From Romanomermis culicivorax (lineage: Eukaryota > Nematoda > Enoplea > Mermithida > Mermithidae): DNA of 64,000 bases. Each line of letters begins with the position of its first letter. Within the stretch, counting starts at the first letter, position 1. The notes beneath the pieces are model-generated. The model did not search any database and was not told the DNA's origin. It saw only the letters and a program-made list of their open reading frames with translations. The DNA is taken from assembly GCA_963922205.1 (NCBI GenBank), contig CAWUHX010000013.1:1426001-1490000 (forward strand). Direction: 5' to 3'. A program made the translations under genes and the position numbers. This document shows, in pieces, positions 10,641 to 21,711 of this stretch.

Positions 10641-11676
10641 TTATTCCTTTGGATGTCCTTTTTCCGTAAAGTTGATGTTTTGTTTTGACTCCTTTATTTG
10701 TGGTGCAGCAGGCTCATTTATGCTTTGACATGGTTCAAATGGTAAACAGGCATGTGGATTGAACATTTTCTCTGCTGGTGACAATGTTTCGGGAATTGGG
10801 TATTCTGCTCTTAATTGGGCTAACAATTTAGTTATTGCTGCAGCAAAATGTGTATTCAATGTAGCCATTGCCTGCACGTGGAACTTTAGTGAGCAATTGA
10901 ACACTTCAACTTTACCATTGGACTGTGGGTGGTAAACTGGCATTGCATAATGTTGTATGTCGTGCTTTGATAGGAGGTCAATGATTGCATTCTGATTGAT
11001 ATTGTCACCGGCTGTCTGAAACAAGAACAGAAGGATTACCATAGTGGGCTAAAAGTTTGGTCAGAAATTTGATTGTCCTTTTGGCAGTGTGGTCTCGGCA
11101 GAGTCGAACTTGGGGGAAACCAAAGAGGTAATCGATGATGATGATTGCAAATTGATTTTGGTATGAAGCCGCAGCAAATGGTCTAGTGACATCAATTGCA
11201 ATTTTCTCCCAGGTTGTTTTTGGTAGAGGCAATAGATTCATTGGAATCATCACTCATGGGTTTAACTTGGCTGAATTTTGACAACCTTGACAGTGGCAAA
11301 TCATCTCTTCAATATATGCGTCCATACCAGGCCACCAATATGTCTCACGGGACTTGATTTTTGCTCTGCTGATGCTGGGATGTCCTTCATGTGGTTTGTT
11401 CATTAGTTGTCTGCATAATTTTGTTGGAATGACAATTTGATCAGTTTTGAGTAGCAATCCTTGATTAAATGCAAACTCATTTGGAATAATGTAATATGGG
11501 GCGAGGTTGTTGTCCTGGCGATGGTGGGCCTTCCAGCCACATTCTTTGACCAATTTGATCAGGAGGCACAAGACATCATCCTTGGAAGTAGCTGTTCCAA
11601 ATGTCTTGAGGAAAAAGTTTTCGGCAGCAATTGCATTGACTTTGGTTGGTGGTGGCTGCAGCAAGCAGGATAGCAC
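10641..11676 (-). pseudogene. Gypsy integrase of element 2
   Basis: Three minus-strand pieces run in order. 11676-11254 carries the zinc-binding H2C2 region (HEGHPSISRAK, then CHCQGCQ). 11253-11005 carries the core start (WEKIAIDVTRPF with the first Asp, and VLVSDS with the second). 11042-10641 carries HPQSNGKVEVFN with the catalytic Glu and a C-terminal tail. A frame change near 11005-11042 breaks it. The catalytic triad is still visible, but the gene is not continuous. Confidence 0.85.
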
Positions 11677-11752
11677 ATCAGGGATGACATTGTTTGACCC
11701 TGGTTTGTCTTGAATATCATAGTCAAACTCAGCTAATCAGGCATGCCATCAA

Positions 11753-12660
11753 TCAAATTTGTGGCCCTTGTGTACACTGCTGCATTGCACCAATATCAAA
11801 ACAAGGGCTTGATGATCTATTATCAGTGTAAACTTCTAGCCAAGCAAAAATTGAGAAAAAATGTTCACAGGCCCAAACACAACCTAGAGCTTTGCGCTCA
11901 TTTGTGACATACACTCGTTCCAGGATGGTAAGCCTTTTGCTGGGGAACCTAATTAGCACTAGTCGTCCTTGAGCTATCTGCAACAGGCAGGCATTGAGAC
12001 CAATGTTAAATGTGTGGGTAACTAAAATAGTCGGACAATCCGGATCAAATGCTAGTTGTAAATCATTTGTTAGCAGGGATTTTAATTTGTCAAATGCTGT
12101 CATATATTCATCATTCCATTTGAATCTGTTTTTTTCAGACGTATGGGTCAAATGCTGGAGCAGCTTGGCATAGTCAGCAAGATGGGGCAAAATCTCTTGG
12201 AGATAGCTGATGGATTTGAGGAAACTGTGGACATTCTGATTGATAGTGGGATGGACACATTTCAGATTGCATCTGGGTTTGATGCCAGCACTCAATATCA
12301 AATGTCCTAAGAATGGAACATCCAAGACAGCAAGTTGGCATTTGGCAATGTTGAGGCCGAAATCCTTGTCACTGAGATAGGTCATCGAGGTAGCTGATGC
12401 ACTGTTCACATCCCACAAGATTTGTGAGACAAGGTGCTGGAATACAGAGGCAGCATCATCAATCCCTTTGGCAAGCATTTCTATTGGAACAAACGGTATG
12501 GCATAATTGTTGTCATAAGTAGATGAGACTTGGGTGCAAATGCAGTGTAGAAATACCCCTTCGACAAGTTAAGCTTGGTGAATGTCATGGCTCCTTGCAA
12601 CTGCACATATAAATCATTGATTCATGGCAGTTGATGGTGTTCTAGAACAACAAAGTTATT
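11753..12660 (-). pseudogene. Gypsy reverse transcriptase / RNase H, C-terminal half, element 2
   Basis: Minus-strand frame 12478-11753 gives the end of RT (GLNIAKCQLAVLDVPFLGHLI), the connection domain and a decayed RNase H with ERVYVTNERKALGCVWACEHF. Just above it (about 12650-12480) the text VLEHHQLP and LNLSKGYFYTAF corresponds to the RT fingers region. The YxDD catalytic motif is not recognisable. Upstream the gene is cut by the insertion at 12.66-14.56 kb, and its N-terminal part resumes at 14625-14972. Confidence 0.8.
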
Positions 12661-14560
12661 AAAGGCCTTTCATACTTCTGCTCATTGCTCAGCAAGCACA
12701 CTCCTGGAGGATGCTTGGAGCTGTTCTTGGAGATGCTCAACAAGCACATCTCCAAGCAAGCTGCTTGCCAAGCATGTTCAATGAGCAGAACCCTGAGCAT
12801 AAAAAATTTGCTGACTTAGCTTGCTCAGAATAGTAAAAAAATTTTCTACTCCTCTGAGCATGCTCTGTGTGCAACACTTGTTATAAGTATAGGCACATCC
12901 CAGACTGGGCTAATTCATAAAAAATTGAAGCCCACACAACAAATGCAAAATTTTGTGCACTTAGATTGGTTGGTAGTAGGGATGTATCGGGCAAGAGAAT
13001 ATTGGGTGGGGTCAGGCAGCAAAATTACCAAGTCACGTCACAGGTCAGATTAGGGACCTCTAGCAAACCAAGTCAAGGGTCAAAAACTATGTTCAGTTCA
13101 TGAAGTATAACATAAGCACATACTCATCATATTACATGCTTGTTTATTATTTAGTGTAAATAAACATTAGAGATGAGAAATGACTATTGCTTTTAAATAG
13201 CAATTGCTGTTTTGAGAAATGAGAAATGAAACGAGACATGGGAAATGAGAAAAAAACAAAATCTCTCTCTTATTCAAGATGAAAAATGAAAATCAACCCC
13301 ATCTACAATTATTGGGAATAGATCATAAATCTGAAATGATAGCCAAAGATGGCATGCCCTTGCTGTCTGCCAAAAAATGTTGGTTTAGAATTTCATTTTT
13401 TGCATAATCTCAAAAACTGCTCCTTGAAAACTTTCTCTTGGGTACGAAACTTATTTTTGTCTCTCTTTTATTAAATGCTTGTAAATTCTAGAAAGAAAAA
13501 CATTTGTACCACATCGCTCACATGAAGGTTTCACTATAGAAGTTTTTGAACACAGAAATTATAGAACACTCAATTTGAAACAATATTTTATCTCAACAAG
13601 TTTTGGACACCATATCATTGCTTTAACATGATATTGTTGAATAATTCTTTGTGAATTATAGAAATAAAATGATTTTCAAGCATACTTTCTCAGGCGTTGA
13701 GGTTTAAAGATTATTAATCAACCATTGTGTCATAATGCATTGAAGGATAAAATCACATTGTCATCACATTCAACATTTTTGTTATCACAAAAAACTAAAA
13801 GCGACCTAAGATTTACACTTGCCCAGTACATAATTACATCCAGGACTGATTAATGCAAGAATTTCCATATTAAACAGGATATTATTGATCAAACCGAAAA
13901 ACCATCGGCCGATATTTAAAAAATTCAACTATCAGCTGATGCCAATACATCAATCATTCCTTACCTTGATTGGCAAACTATTGAGAAACTTTTATTTTTA
14001 AAATCTAAATTAATCTCATGTAGAGTATAATGTTATCTGCGTTTTCTTCCAACAGTGAAAATGATCAACTGAATTTATTGACCTGTGACCTTCAAGACAC
14101 AGAAGTATCCTGGATAATGGATAAGGTCAAGTCTTTTTTCCTCTTTTGTTTCAGAAAATATCGGGTAGAATCAGGTAGCATACTTGGTCGAAAGGTCTGA
14201 TACATCTCTGATTGCTAAATTTTTTTGTGGGATTTCATTTTTTGCTGTAAACTTTTCAGCATGTATATTTGAAAAATTATCAGATGATGAAAATTTTAAA
14301 CTTATTGAACATAATGAAAAAGAATTCTTGTGGAACGTTTAGTCCCATGATTGCAAGGACTTTAGGAAAAAACACCATGTCTTCAAATAAATTCAGAAAG
14401 AACTAAGTATTCTAGGTATTCATATATGGAAAGAAATAAGTATGCATTTTAGGGAAAAAATTTGCTCATGTAGTATGGACCATCTCCAAGCATGCTTGGC
14501 AAACATGCTCCAAGCTGTGCTTGGAGATGCTTGCCTTGAATGCATGAACCAGGCTTAAGA
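12661..14560. mobile_element. Insertion interrupting the RT of Gypsy element 2
   Basis: Sequence unrelated to Gypsy separates two parts of one RT gene. Both ends are rich in CTCCAAGCA/TGCTTGGAG motifs in inverted arrangement (12690-12790 against 14475-14560), as in a non-autonomous TIR element. Within it, AGGGATGTATCGG at about 12982 and its inverted match GATACATCTCT at about 14198 may bound a second, nested element. I see no coding sequence inside. Exact ends and target duplication could not be fixed. Confidence 0.55.
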
Positions 14561-14624
14561 AGTGAGGAATCTGCTGTAATTTGAATTCTTGCATTGGCAT
14601 TCAAATGGTAACAAGGTTGAGGGC

Positions 14625-14972
14625 CTATGCACAAGAAATTGTAAGTTGTTCCCAAATGTCATCAGTGGCCATTTGTTTGAGCTCTTTCTCTACTGTGTCA
14701 CAGCGAGTGATTGGCACTTGTCTGACTGGTTGGGCTATGGGACTTGCATCATTGGTAAGCATAATGCAGTTATGCAAGTCTGGAAACTTTTCCATGCCAT
14801 TGGCCATGAGTTTTGGGAAGTCACAGGCAATATTGCTGAGGTAGCTATGACATGCTGTAGGCATACTTTGCATCTGCTGGACTGCAGCGGCTGGTGGTGT
14901 CAAATAAATAGGTTGGACAAAGTTCATTTGTCGCATGGCTCTATCAATGACCAATTGCAATGCCTCAATCAT
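14625..14972 (-). pseudogene. Gypsy RT N-terminal region of element 2
   Basis: A 115-codon minus-strand frame ends with PVRQVPITRCDTVEKELKQM, the conserved entry into Gypsy RT (the P-x-R-x-x-P segment before the fingers). It is separated from the rest of RT by the 1.9-kb insertion. The preceding residues (DFPKLMANGMEKFPD) fit the protease-RT linker. Confidence 0.75.
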
Positions 14973-15119
14973 GTCAATACCCCAGGTTCCGATCTAGAAT
15001 GAGTAAAGTTACCTTGCCACAGTGGCCATTGAATTTGATTGTCACTGAAACTGTCCTTGGAGGCTGGAAATTTCCATATTATTAAAACTGCACAATATAA
15101 TGTTTGATTCACTGAGCAG

Positions 15120-15298
15120 CAAGGATTTTTTTTCTGCACAGTGTGGATTTTTTTGGGGTCATGCAGAAAATTTTTGTAGAGTCTTCCACACCAAACGGAA
15201 ACTTTTTAATGTTTTTTTGTGGTTTTTAATGGTGGTGCGGAAATTTTTCTGGCTGATTTCCGCAAGGTGCAGAACGATCAATGCAGAAAAAAACCCTG
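15120..15298. mobile_element. 179-bp hAT-like MITE inserted in Gypsy element 2
   Basis: Left end CAAGGATTTTTTTTCTGCA and right end (inverted) CAGGGTTTTTTTCTGCAT form the TIRs. It is flanked by CTGAGCAG (15112-15119) and CTGAGTGG (15299-15306), an 8-bp duplication with two differences. It lies in the region just after the protease of the minus-strand Gypsy element. Confidence 0.75.
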
Positions 15299-15306
15299 CT
15301 GAGTGG

Positions 15307-15460
15307 CCCACCAATCCATTTCCTGTAAAGCAAATGCAGCAACAATGAGGTTTCAGCTCCTGAATTGACAATACCACTGGTGTAACGGTCTTTGCCATTT
15401 GGGTGGATAACACAAAACATACATTTGTAGGAGATGGTGGCGCTATGCATAATACGTCAT
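15307..15460 (-). pseudogene. Gypsy aspartic protease remnant of element 2
   Basis: The minus frame shows VNSGAETSLL, which aligns with the D-S/T-G-A active site of retroviral-type proteases, but the catalytic Asp is Asn. The gene breaks at the MITE insertion (15120-15298). Upstream, the expected gag zinc knuckle is decayed beyond recognition. Confidence 0.6.
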
Positions 15461-15648
15461 AAATGGGTCCTCCTGATGGCTTTTTCCCTCATCACTTGAT
15501 CAATCTGACTTGCCTTAATGTCAGTTGCAAAACTTTGCAAAATATCCTTTACGAGCACAATCCTAGCACTTGCTGTCCTTTGTTTTGCAGTCGAGTGATA
15601 GTGATGTATGATATGTTGAACTGCAGGCTCGGCAATGCTTTGACCTGT

Positions 15649-16540
15649 TCAGTGATTGTGGGTGCTTCGATCAATTTGGCGACTGATCTCTACCACGATT
15701 GAGATAGCTGTTGCTGTCACAATGACTATTATTGTGGATGGTGAGGAAACCTTTCGAATCCCCACAGATGGCCGGGGATGAACTTTTGGCACTTTCGGCA
15801 GTCTGCATGATGTTGATGTAAACATCAAGCATGGTGGTGTGCAACAAAAATAAGCATTTCTGAGAGTTGTATGAGTAACAATTTGGTTGAGCATGTTGGC
15901 GAGGTCGGCATCTGCATTGAAATTGTCATATTTACAATCTACTTGTAAAGTTTGTGGCCGGCTAAGGAATTCTGACATTGATTTGTCCCTACCTTGGTTG
16001 CACATTCTGAACCAGTAAAACGTGATGGGTTGCAGTGTTGGCTGCTCAAAGATCGCAAAGATGGTGTTGTAAAACTCATTGTGCGGCATTATCTGGATAT
16101 GACCCATGGCTGGTGAATGTTCAAACCATCGTATTGTCTCAGCTTCCAGATGTGCATACATGATTTGGTTTTTTTGTTATCCTTGAGTTGCTTGTCCGCG
16201 GGCATCAATCAAGTCATACATGATGTCAAATTGTTGTTTGGATGTTGATAGACATCAAATTTCAGTGGACAGGTACTCTCACAGTGGCCTAACTGGAGGA
16301 ATCAGAATGGCAGCTATTTTGCATCAAAATCGCCAATAGTTCAAAATTTTCTGTAATATTTCGAAAATTTGTAAATTCGACTTTTTGTAGACCTCCGACA
16401 TCAAAACTGTTGCGAATTTCGGATTTGGCATCAAATTTTACTTGTAGAAAGTTGGCATAGCACTTAATGTACTTTTGCAAGTCAATCATGCCCTCTAGGA
16501 ATGCTGTGGCCATCGACCTACTGTAGAATTCAATCAGCAT
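15649..16540 (-). pseudogene. Gypsy gag remnant of element 2
   Basis: Frame 16161-15649 contains FYWFRMCNQGRDKSMSEFLS followed by an LQVDC.YDNFNADADLANML segment, matching the capsid region of Gypsy gags (a glutamine/glycine turn, then a helix with FLxRLxxLxxDC). Frame 16540-16289 (FYSRSMATAFLEGMIDLQKY) probably is the gag N-terminus. A stop near 16165 divides them. It lies directly inside the 5' LTR, as expected for gag. Confidence 0.7.
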
Positions 16541-16578
16541 ACTGAAGCATTCGGTCTATGTACTTTTTTGCACTAATT

Positions 16579-16850
16579 TGTTGTGTGGGTCAGCAGGTTT
16601 ATCCTCTACTGGTGGCCCACACATACAATGTAGTGGAGGTATCCATTACACTGGCCAACTAACATAATTTATTCATATATAAAGATGGTAAATAAAGGAG
16701 GAAAAAAAGATAATAAGGGACAAAGGAGATGACTAAAAAGTTGGTCAATGACCCAACTATTTATACCTGGAAAACGAAGGGCACAAAAATTTACATAGTC
16801 TGCATTGAATGAAAAATAATGCACAAAATATGTGGGCGAAAATTACATGA
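16579..16850 (-). repeat. 5' LTR of Gypsy element 2
   Basis: Direct repeat of 10164-10440, starting TGTTGTGTGGGTCAG. Similarity ends after ACATG near 16850, so the outer third is missing or diverged. Confidence 0.8.
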
Positions 16851-16860
16851 AGGTGGACTA

Positions 16861-17560
16861 GCATGATTTGCATGTGCAAACACATCATACTGTAATAAGG
16901 CACACAGAGACCTTCATCATTTATAATCTATACCACATGCTATCAGCTACAGGATTCCGATTGAATAGATTAGATGTCATTTTATTGTGAAAATTATGGA
17001 ATGTAAATACTGCACACAAGATTTATATGGACACCAGAATTAAAAGCCTTTATCATTTTAGACTCTAGACCACACAAGAATATGGGGCTTGGGAAATAAG
17101 GACTTTCATCGGCTATATGGTTATTATTGATAGGATACTGTAACCTGGTATTCCTGCTTGCTGCTCATCAAAATATTACAGCATGGAATTGGGATGCAAG
17201 TACAATATCTTGTGATTTCTTTTTCCCCTATACAATCAATATACTAAAAATTTCCGAGTTTATTTATCTCAAGCCTCTGCTATTTTTTGCGGGTCAGAGC
17301 TGACCGGTGCCGGCTGTTCGACAGAGTCTAACAAGTGGCACGTTGAAATTGGATTATTTTTTCTTTACTTATTCAATTTTTGTGATTGTTATTATTATTA
17401 TCATTTTTATTATTTCGATTTTTTTATGTTGATACAAAAATAGAGAATTTTTGGGAATTTTTTAGAAAATGTTTAAAAAACAAAAATAGGTTTCTGATAC
17501 AAAAATTTGTATTTTTGGTCAAAATCCCCTCAATTCTATAGTCTGTTTTTTTTAATGCTT
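16861..17560. other. No gene seen
   Basis: AT-rich. A fragment of MITE family E (TATAGTCTG then TTTTAATGCTTGT) sits at 17537-17566. Confidence 0.45.
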
Positions 17561-18440
17561 GTGTCACACTAATGGGGGATTGGGTGTTGCATCAGGTCGG
17601 AAACATTGTTCCCCAATCACATTGATGGGAAACCATATCAGTTTGACCCTATTACAGTGAGTAATAGGCTATGACTCCTGATGGACACTGGCTTATTTTC
17701 CCATTATTTGGGGGCCTAACCCCGCGAGTACTGGCTATAGGAAGACCTATAGGGTACTCTGGTACAGTCCTGGGGTTTTGCTGTAGGGTAATGGACAACG
17801 CCACCAGGTTAGGTGTGACAATCCCCGAGTCCTGCTCAGTGAGAGTGGGGACAAGGTCACCCGTAAAATGACCTGAATTGTGGAACTGGATTATGAACCA
17901 GACAGTCCCTTTTTAGCCCAAACCTGAGATTTGAGAGCCCTACCTATCTGGGGAGACCTGGGAAACTCACTTAAGAAGGGTTCCCCAAAAATATCCCACA
18001 ATAACAATAATCCCCTGAGAAGACTCACCTAGTCCTGTTCTTCAAAGGATTCAACAAAACGGGCGGCAGATCCCTGGGAACTTTTGGTTTTCGGGCAAGG
18101 AATGGGGATGCGATCCACTCGGTTCTTTGGTAAGGGGTGTTGGCAATGGGGAGGCGACTCTCGATTATTTTCCTATCAATCGGGGTGTGGTCGGTAACCT
18201 GGCATGGGCGAGCGATGGGTACGATGTGTAGAAGTAAGGCGGCAAACGCAAAAAGTAATGGGAGTTATGCAAATTTATTTGAAAATAAGAAGGGCGGCAG
18301 ACGCAGAAGAATATATAATAAAATATGCAAATTTGAGGAGCGGCGGACAGGGAGCTAAGACAACCGGACGGAAACTTTGGTGAACCCAAAAGTGAGCAGA
18401 AAATTAAAGAAACAAGTCCTTTTAAGGACATATTTGGCTA
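17561..18440. other. GC-elevated unclassified block
   Basis: This stretch is clearly less AT-rich than its surroundings and has irregular G/C-rich text (for example GGGGTGTGGTCGGTAACCTG) without a long open frame. It may be non-coding retroelement sequence. I find no protein motif and no terminal repeats, and no family can be assigned. Confidence 0.3.
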
Positions 18441-19438
18441 CAGCACCAGCTTGGGCGGAGTTTCTCGGTGTCCAGGCTAACTTCTGCAGCTAGACGCCAT
18501 GCAGAAGATGCCTATGAGCACATAGACATTTTTCGCTCACATGCATTTAGCATTGGGGCCGAGTGCAGTGCCTATGCTAAGCATATGAGCGTCTTTATCT
18601 AAAACTTCTTAGCTAGTCGTTTTTGCGTAACAAAAATGATGCTAATTTTTGTGATAAGAGGTGCATGGAATGCACCAAAAATAGCCGTGTGCCCATGAAG
18701 CACATTTGGCGGAAGTTTTTAGCTAAAGGGCATACTGTAGCCCGCGTGCATAGGGAAATAAAAATACAATAAAACGGCACATAAAATGCATGAAAAAATA
18801 TAAAAACAAACACAAAATGCATGTGCAGAAAAATAATAAACAAAAACAAACGAAAAATGAATGATTTGTAAATAAAACGTGGAGGAAAACAAAATATCAA
18901 CATGTTTTGAATCACGTGACGTTGGGGAAATTGAGCGGCACGTGACACTTGAAACCGAAAAAAGATGAAATGAAGTAAGCATTGCTTGTTCAATTACCGC
19001 GCGTGCGCACACTATACTGTATTACAATAAAAAACGCGATAATTGAGGTTATTGACGGAATTGAAGGCTATTTGTTCAGAAAAAGGTTGGAAATTAGAAA
19101 AAATTTTCGCACATGGTCCTTATTTAATGAAAAAAATTCGGGAATCAAGATCGTGATGCAATTGGTGTGCTTTGGGAAGTTGAAATCTCAAAATCCGGCG
19201 CATCGCACCACAGCGCTGGTCTTTTGCCTAGCAGCAGCGAATACTTTTTTAGCCGTGCGAGATTTTTTTTGGACATTTCTCGCATCGGACGGAAAGTATT
19301 TTTAAAAGAGTTATCGAGTTGAGTTGAGAGTTTAGTCATAGTTCACAGCCGCCGGTTGATCGATTCCTAACATACAGTCAACAACGATATCGTCTTGACA
19401 CGAAATTCTGCATGCGTACTTACTTTCAGCATTTTTGC
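18441..19438. other. No gene seen
   Basis: Mixed sequence. The 97-126-codon minus-strand frames at 18613-19012 are Phe-rich low-complexity and not convincing. Confidence 0.45.
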
Positions 19439-19447
19439 GTTACAAGC

Positions 19448-19852
19448 ATACATGCACGTGGGGGGGGGCGTTTGGGGGGGTTTTGACCCCCAGCAGATTC
19501 TTGCTGACCCCCAGCAGATTTGACCACCCCAGCAATGATCCAGAAGATGACAAAGGAAAATGAGGAAGTGAGAAGAGAAAGTCATCATAAAAATAGGAAT
19601 GATGCTGTAGTTGAACAATTTTTCTACATAAAGCATACTTGAAGTCCAAAAAATTCACATTGAAACTTTAAAAAGTGCAGTATAGGCAAATAATTTCCCA
19701 TATCTGACTAATATAAAATAAAGAATATGCTGCTTGGATATTACAAGACCTATCGAAGATTTTTTTTCGTTATCAGGAAGAAAAAAAATTTGTATTCCAC
19801 TCCCCGTCCTAGGTGACCCCCCGCAGAATTTCTATGCTGTGCATGTATGGGG
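19448..19852 (+). mobile_element. Mutator-like MITE (family B), copy 1
   Basis: About 405 bp, starting ATACATGCACGTG and ending CTGTGCATGTATG, flanked by GTTACAAGC at 19439-19447 and 19853-19861, a perfect 9-bp duplication. Marked by repeated GACCCCCAGCAGATT near the left end. Related copies: 23150-23542, 54575-54997 and 55162-55576. No coding capacity. Confidence 0.8.
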
Positions 19853-19974
19853 GTTACAAGCATTTGAAAAAACTGACTATAGTCAAAGTCAAGTGTAGCA
19901 GTCAATAATTTCTTGCATCCTATGTTATAACATTAGCGCTGGCTAGCATCGGTTCAGAAATTTCGATGGAGTCG

Positions 19975-20107
19975 GAATAGTCAAATGAGGCCGGACGGCG
20001 TGAGCAAGACGCAACCGGCATTGGTCGGCGCCGACTTCCCGGTTTTGAACAGATATACTACTATCAGAGCCGGCCGGCGCCGACCGGCGAAGTATAGTAG
20101 GGCCTAG
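19975..20107. repeat. Fragment of TIR family A
   Basis: Ends CGAAGTATAGTAGGGCCTA, close to the right end of the element at 54460-55097 (CGAAGTATGGCGGGCCCT), and contains GC-rich GGCCGGCGCCGACCGG palindromic text. A left end is not visible. Confidence 0.4.
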
Positions 20108-20227
20108 AGTGTAGTAAATTTTGAGAAAAAAATTCTATGCTGGAGTTTATGCTCGACATTTCCAAATACGCACCATTTCAAATGTCAAACATATGATAGA
20201 CCCTGATTCGCACAAACCAATGTTCTG

Positions 20228-20710
20228 CTCAAAGGTGCGGCTAACCGTCAGTTGATGGACCTCGCTGAGTTCTGTACGAAAATATCATGTAAGTTAAGCA
20301 TCGTAACGAGATTTATTGGGGAGTCATTCCTTGATGAACCACGGTGCAATGCCAATTTTTCCTGGACGTGATCGACGCCTTTTTCAGCCCACGACCGTCA
20401 ACTCCAACCGGACATTTCGGCGGCGGCTGCCTCCAGTAGAACCCGAAAGCCGAGCGCCGTCGATTTCAGCGAATTGAAACGTTTGTGCGAAATTTACTAC
20501 GAAAAATTGCGCAGTATCGAAAAATATTCGTCCGACGGCAGTGACGGAAATTTGGCCGGAAAAGTGAACAAAAGGCGTCAAGTAGAAAAAATTTGCAGAT
20601 CGTTGGTGGCGACGACCGGCGGCGGCGAAATTTCGCCTCACATTTTGGCCGTCGATCGACGAGCGTCGTTTCCATTTGGCAGCGCACGGGAATGGCCCAA
20701 CTTGCGTTAA
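20228..20710 (+). CDS. Unrecognised gene, two last exons
   Basis: I do not recognise this protein. Exon 20388-20710 follows a clear acceptor (TTTTTTCAG) and reads about 107 codons of CG-containing, exon-like sequence to a TAA at 20708-20710. The text includes FSELKRLCEIYYEKLRSIEK and the C-terminus RRASFPFGSAREWPNLR. An exon before it ends at 20288 with donor T|gtaagt after ANRQLMDLAEFCTKIS; the phases agree across a 99-bp intron (20289-20387). The first exon may begin with ATG at 20255 or come from an acceptor further left. Basic clusters (NKRRQ, DRR) could be processing sites of a secreted precursor, or simply a nuclear basic region. The protein is helical and charged, without membrane segments. 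Confidence 0.6.
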
Positions 20711-21700
20711 AAGATAAAGTATTCAAAATTTGAATGAATCTTCAATTTTATGTATGTCAGTTTACTGTCGTAAAGTTAGATGCATAATCACGCTACAAGA
20801 CGAAAGCCAAACGTAAGGTCTTTTTATGATTTTTTCTTTTTTTCGGGTTCCATATTTTGGCGTCAGAAAAATTGTTCGTGTACTCACTCTAGTTGCTTCC
20901 TTCTGCTGAACCCTCAAGTTAAATCTTCAATGCACTCAAGTTTCAACGAATATTGTTGGTCTAGGACGTTGCTGTGTCAAGTTACTTTTACGTTGATTTG
21001 ATAATAATAGGTATATTTTTTGATAATAATAGATATGACGTAAATGAAACAAGTTTGATTATTCTTGAAGAAAAGGTCCTGACAGCGCAATAATGCTCAG
21101 GGCGAAATCACGGCAGAATATATTTTTTGAATATTGACAATTTTTTCATAACCTTCCCAATTGAATATTTTACATTCTTGGTTTAACTTTTGGCCAGAAT
21201 TACTTTAACTTACCTTGCAAATTCACCGTCGCCGCTTCGGCGCCAGCCATTATGGGGCTAGCCATTTTGACGTCGCCCCTTTAGACGCCATTTTTTCATT
21301 TCATTATTTGCGTCAATATGATGATGAATAAAGGGAGATTTGATAACGTCAAAGGTCCAGATGCCTGATACCCAGGGCAGAATCTTGGTGAACTACAACA
21401 GAATATAATTTTTTCAGTATGAACGATTATTCATAGAGTAACCATTTGAACATGATGAGAGGTAATTTTGAGCTATTTTTGATCTTCTGTTGGTAAAAAA
21501 AATGTTATTTCACATTGTTTATCAAAAATACTGCAATTTATTGTCCAAACTCATCGTCAGTTGTGGATCGGCTAACGACGGAATCATCGCAACGTGTATA
21601 ATAACATCGTCTATTACGTTTTCTTTTGTTAAAACTGACACTACATGGTAAAAATTTCAAATAATACAAACAAGTAAAAAATGGATGAAGAATCGAAATC
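20711..21700. other. No gene seen
   Basis: AT-rich; nothing beyond short repeats. 21220-21290 has a small GC-richer patch (GCCGCTTCGGCGCCAGCCAT) with no open frame. Confidence 0.45.
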
Positions 21701-21711
21701 AGAGAGACCAA

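Larger units (their letters stand above)
10164..16860 (-). mobile_element. Decayed Ty3/Gypsy element 2 (minus strand) with nested insertions
   Basis: Direct repeats starting TGTTGTGTGGGTCAG lie at 10164 and 16579 and bracket a decayed gag-protease-RT-RNase H-integrase order read on the minus strand (gag at about 16.5-15.65 kb, integrase at 11.7-10.6 kb). The polypurine tract GAAGAAGGGGGAA (complement of about 10545-10560) marks the 3' LTR start. The body is broken by stops, frameshifts, a 179-bp hAT-like MITE (15120-15298) and a larger insertion of about 1.9 kb (12.66-14.56 kb). Its proteins are clearly different from those of elements 1 and 3, so this is a second Gypsy lineage. Confidence 0.9.

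Noticed and set aside
18613-19012. 97-126-codon minus-strand frames
   Set aside because: Phe-rich translation of A-rich sequence; no motif or exon-like composition.
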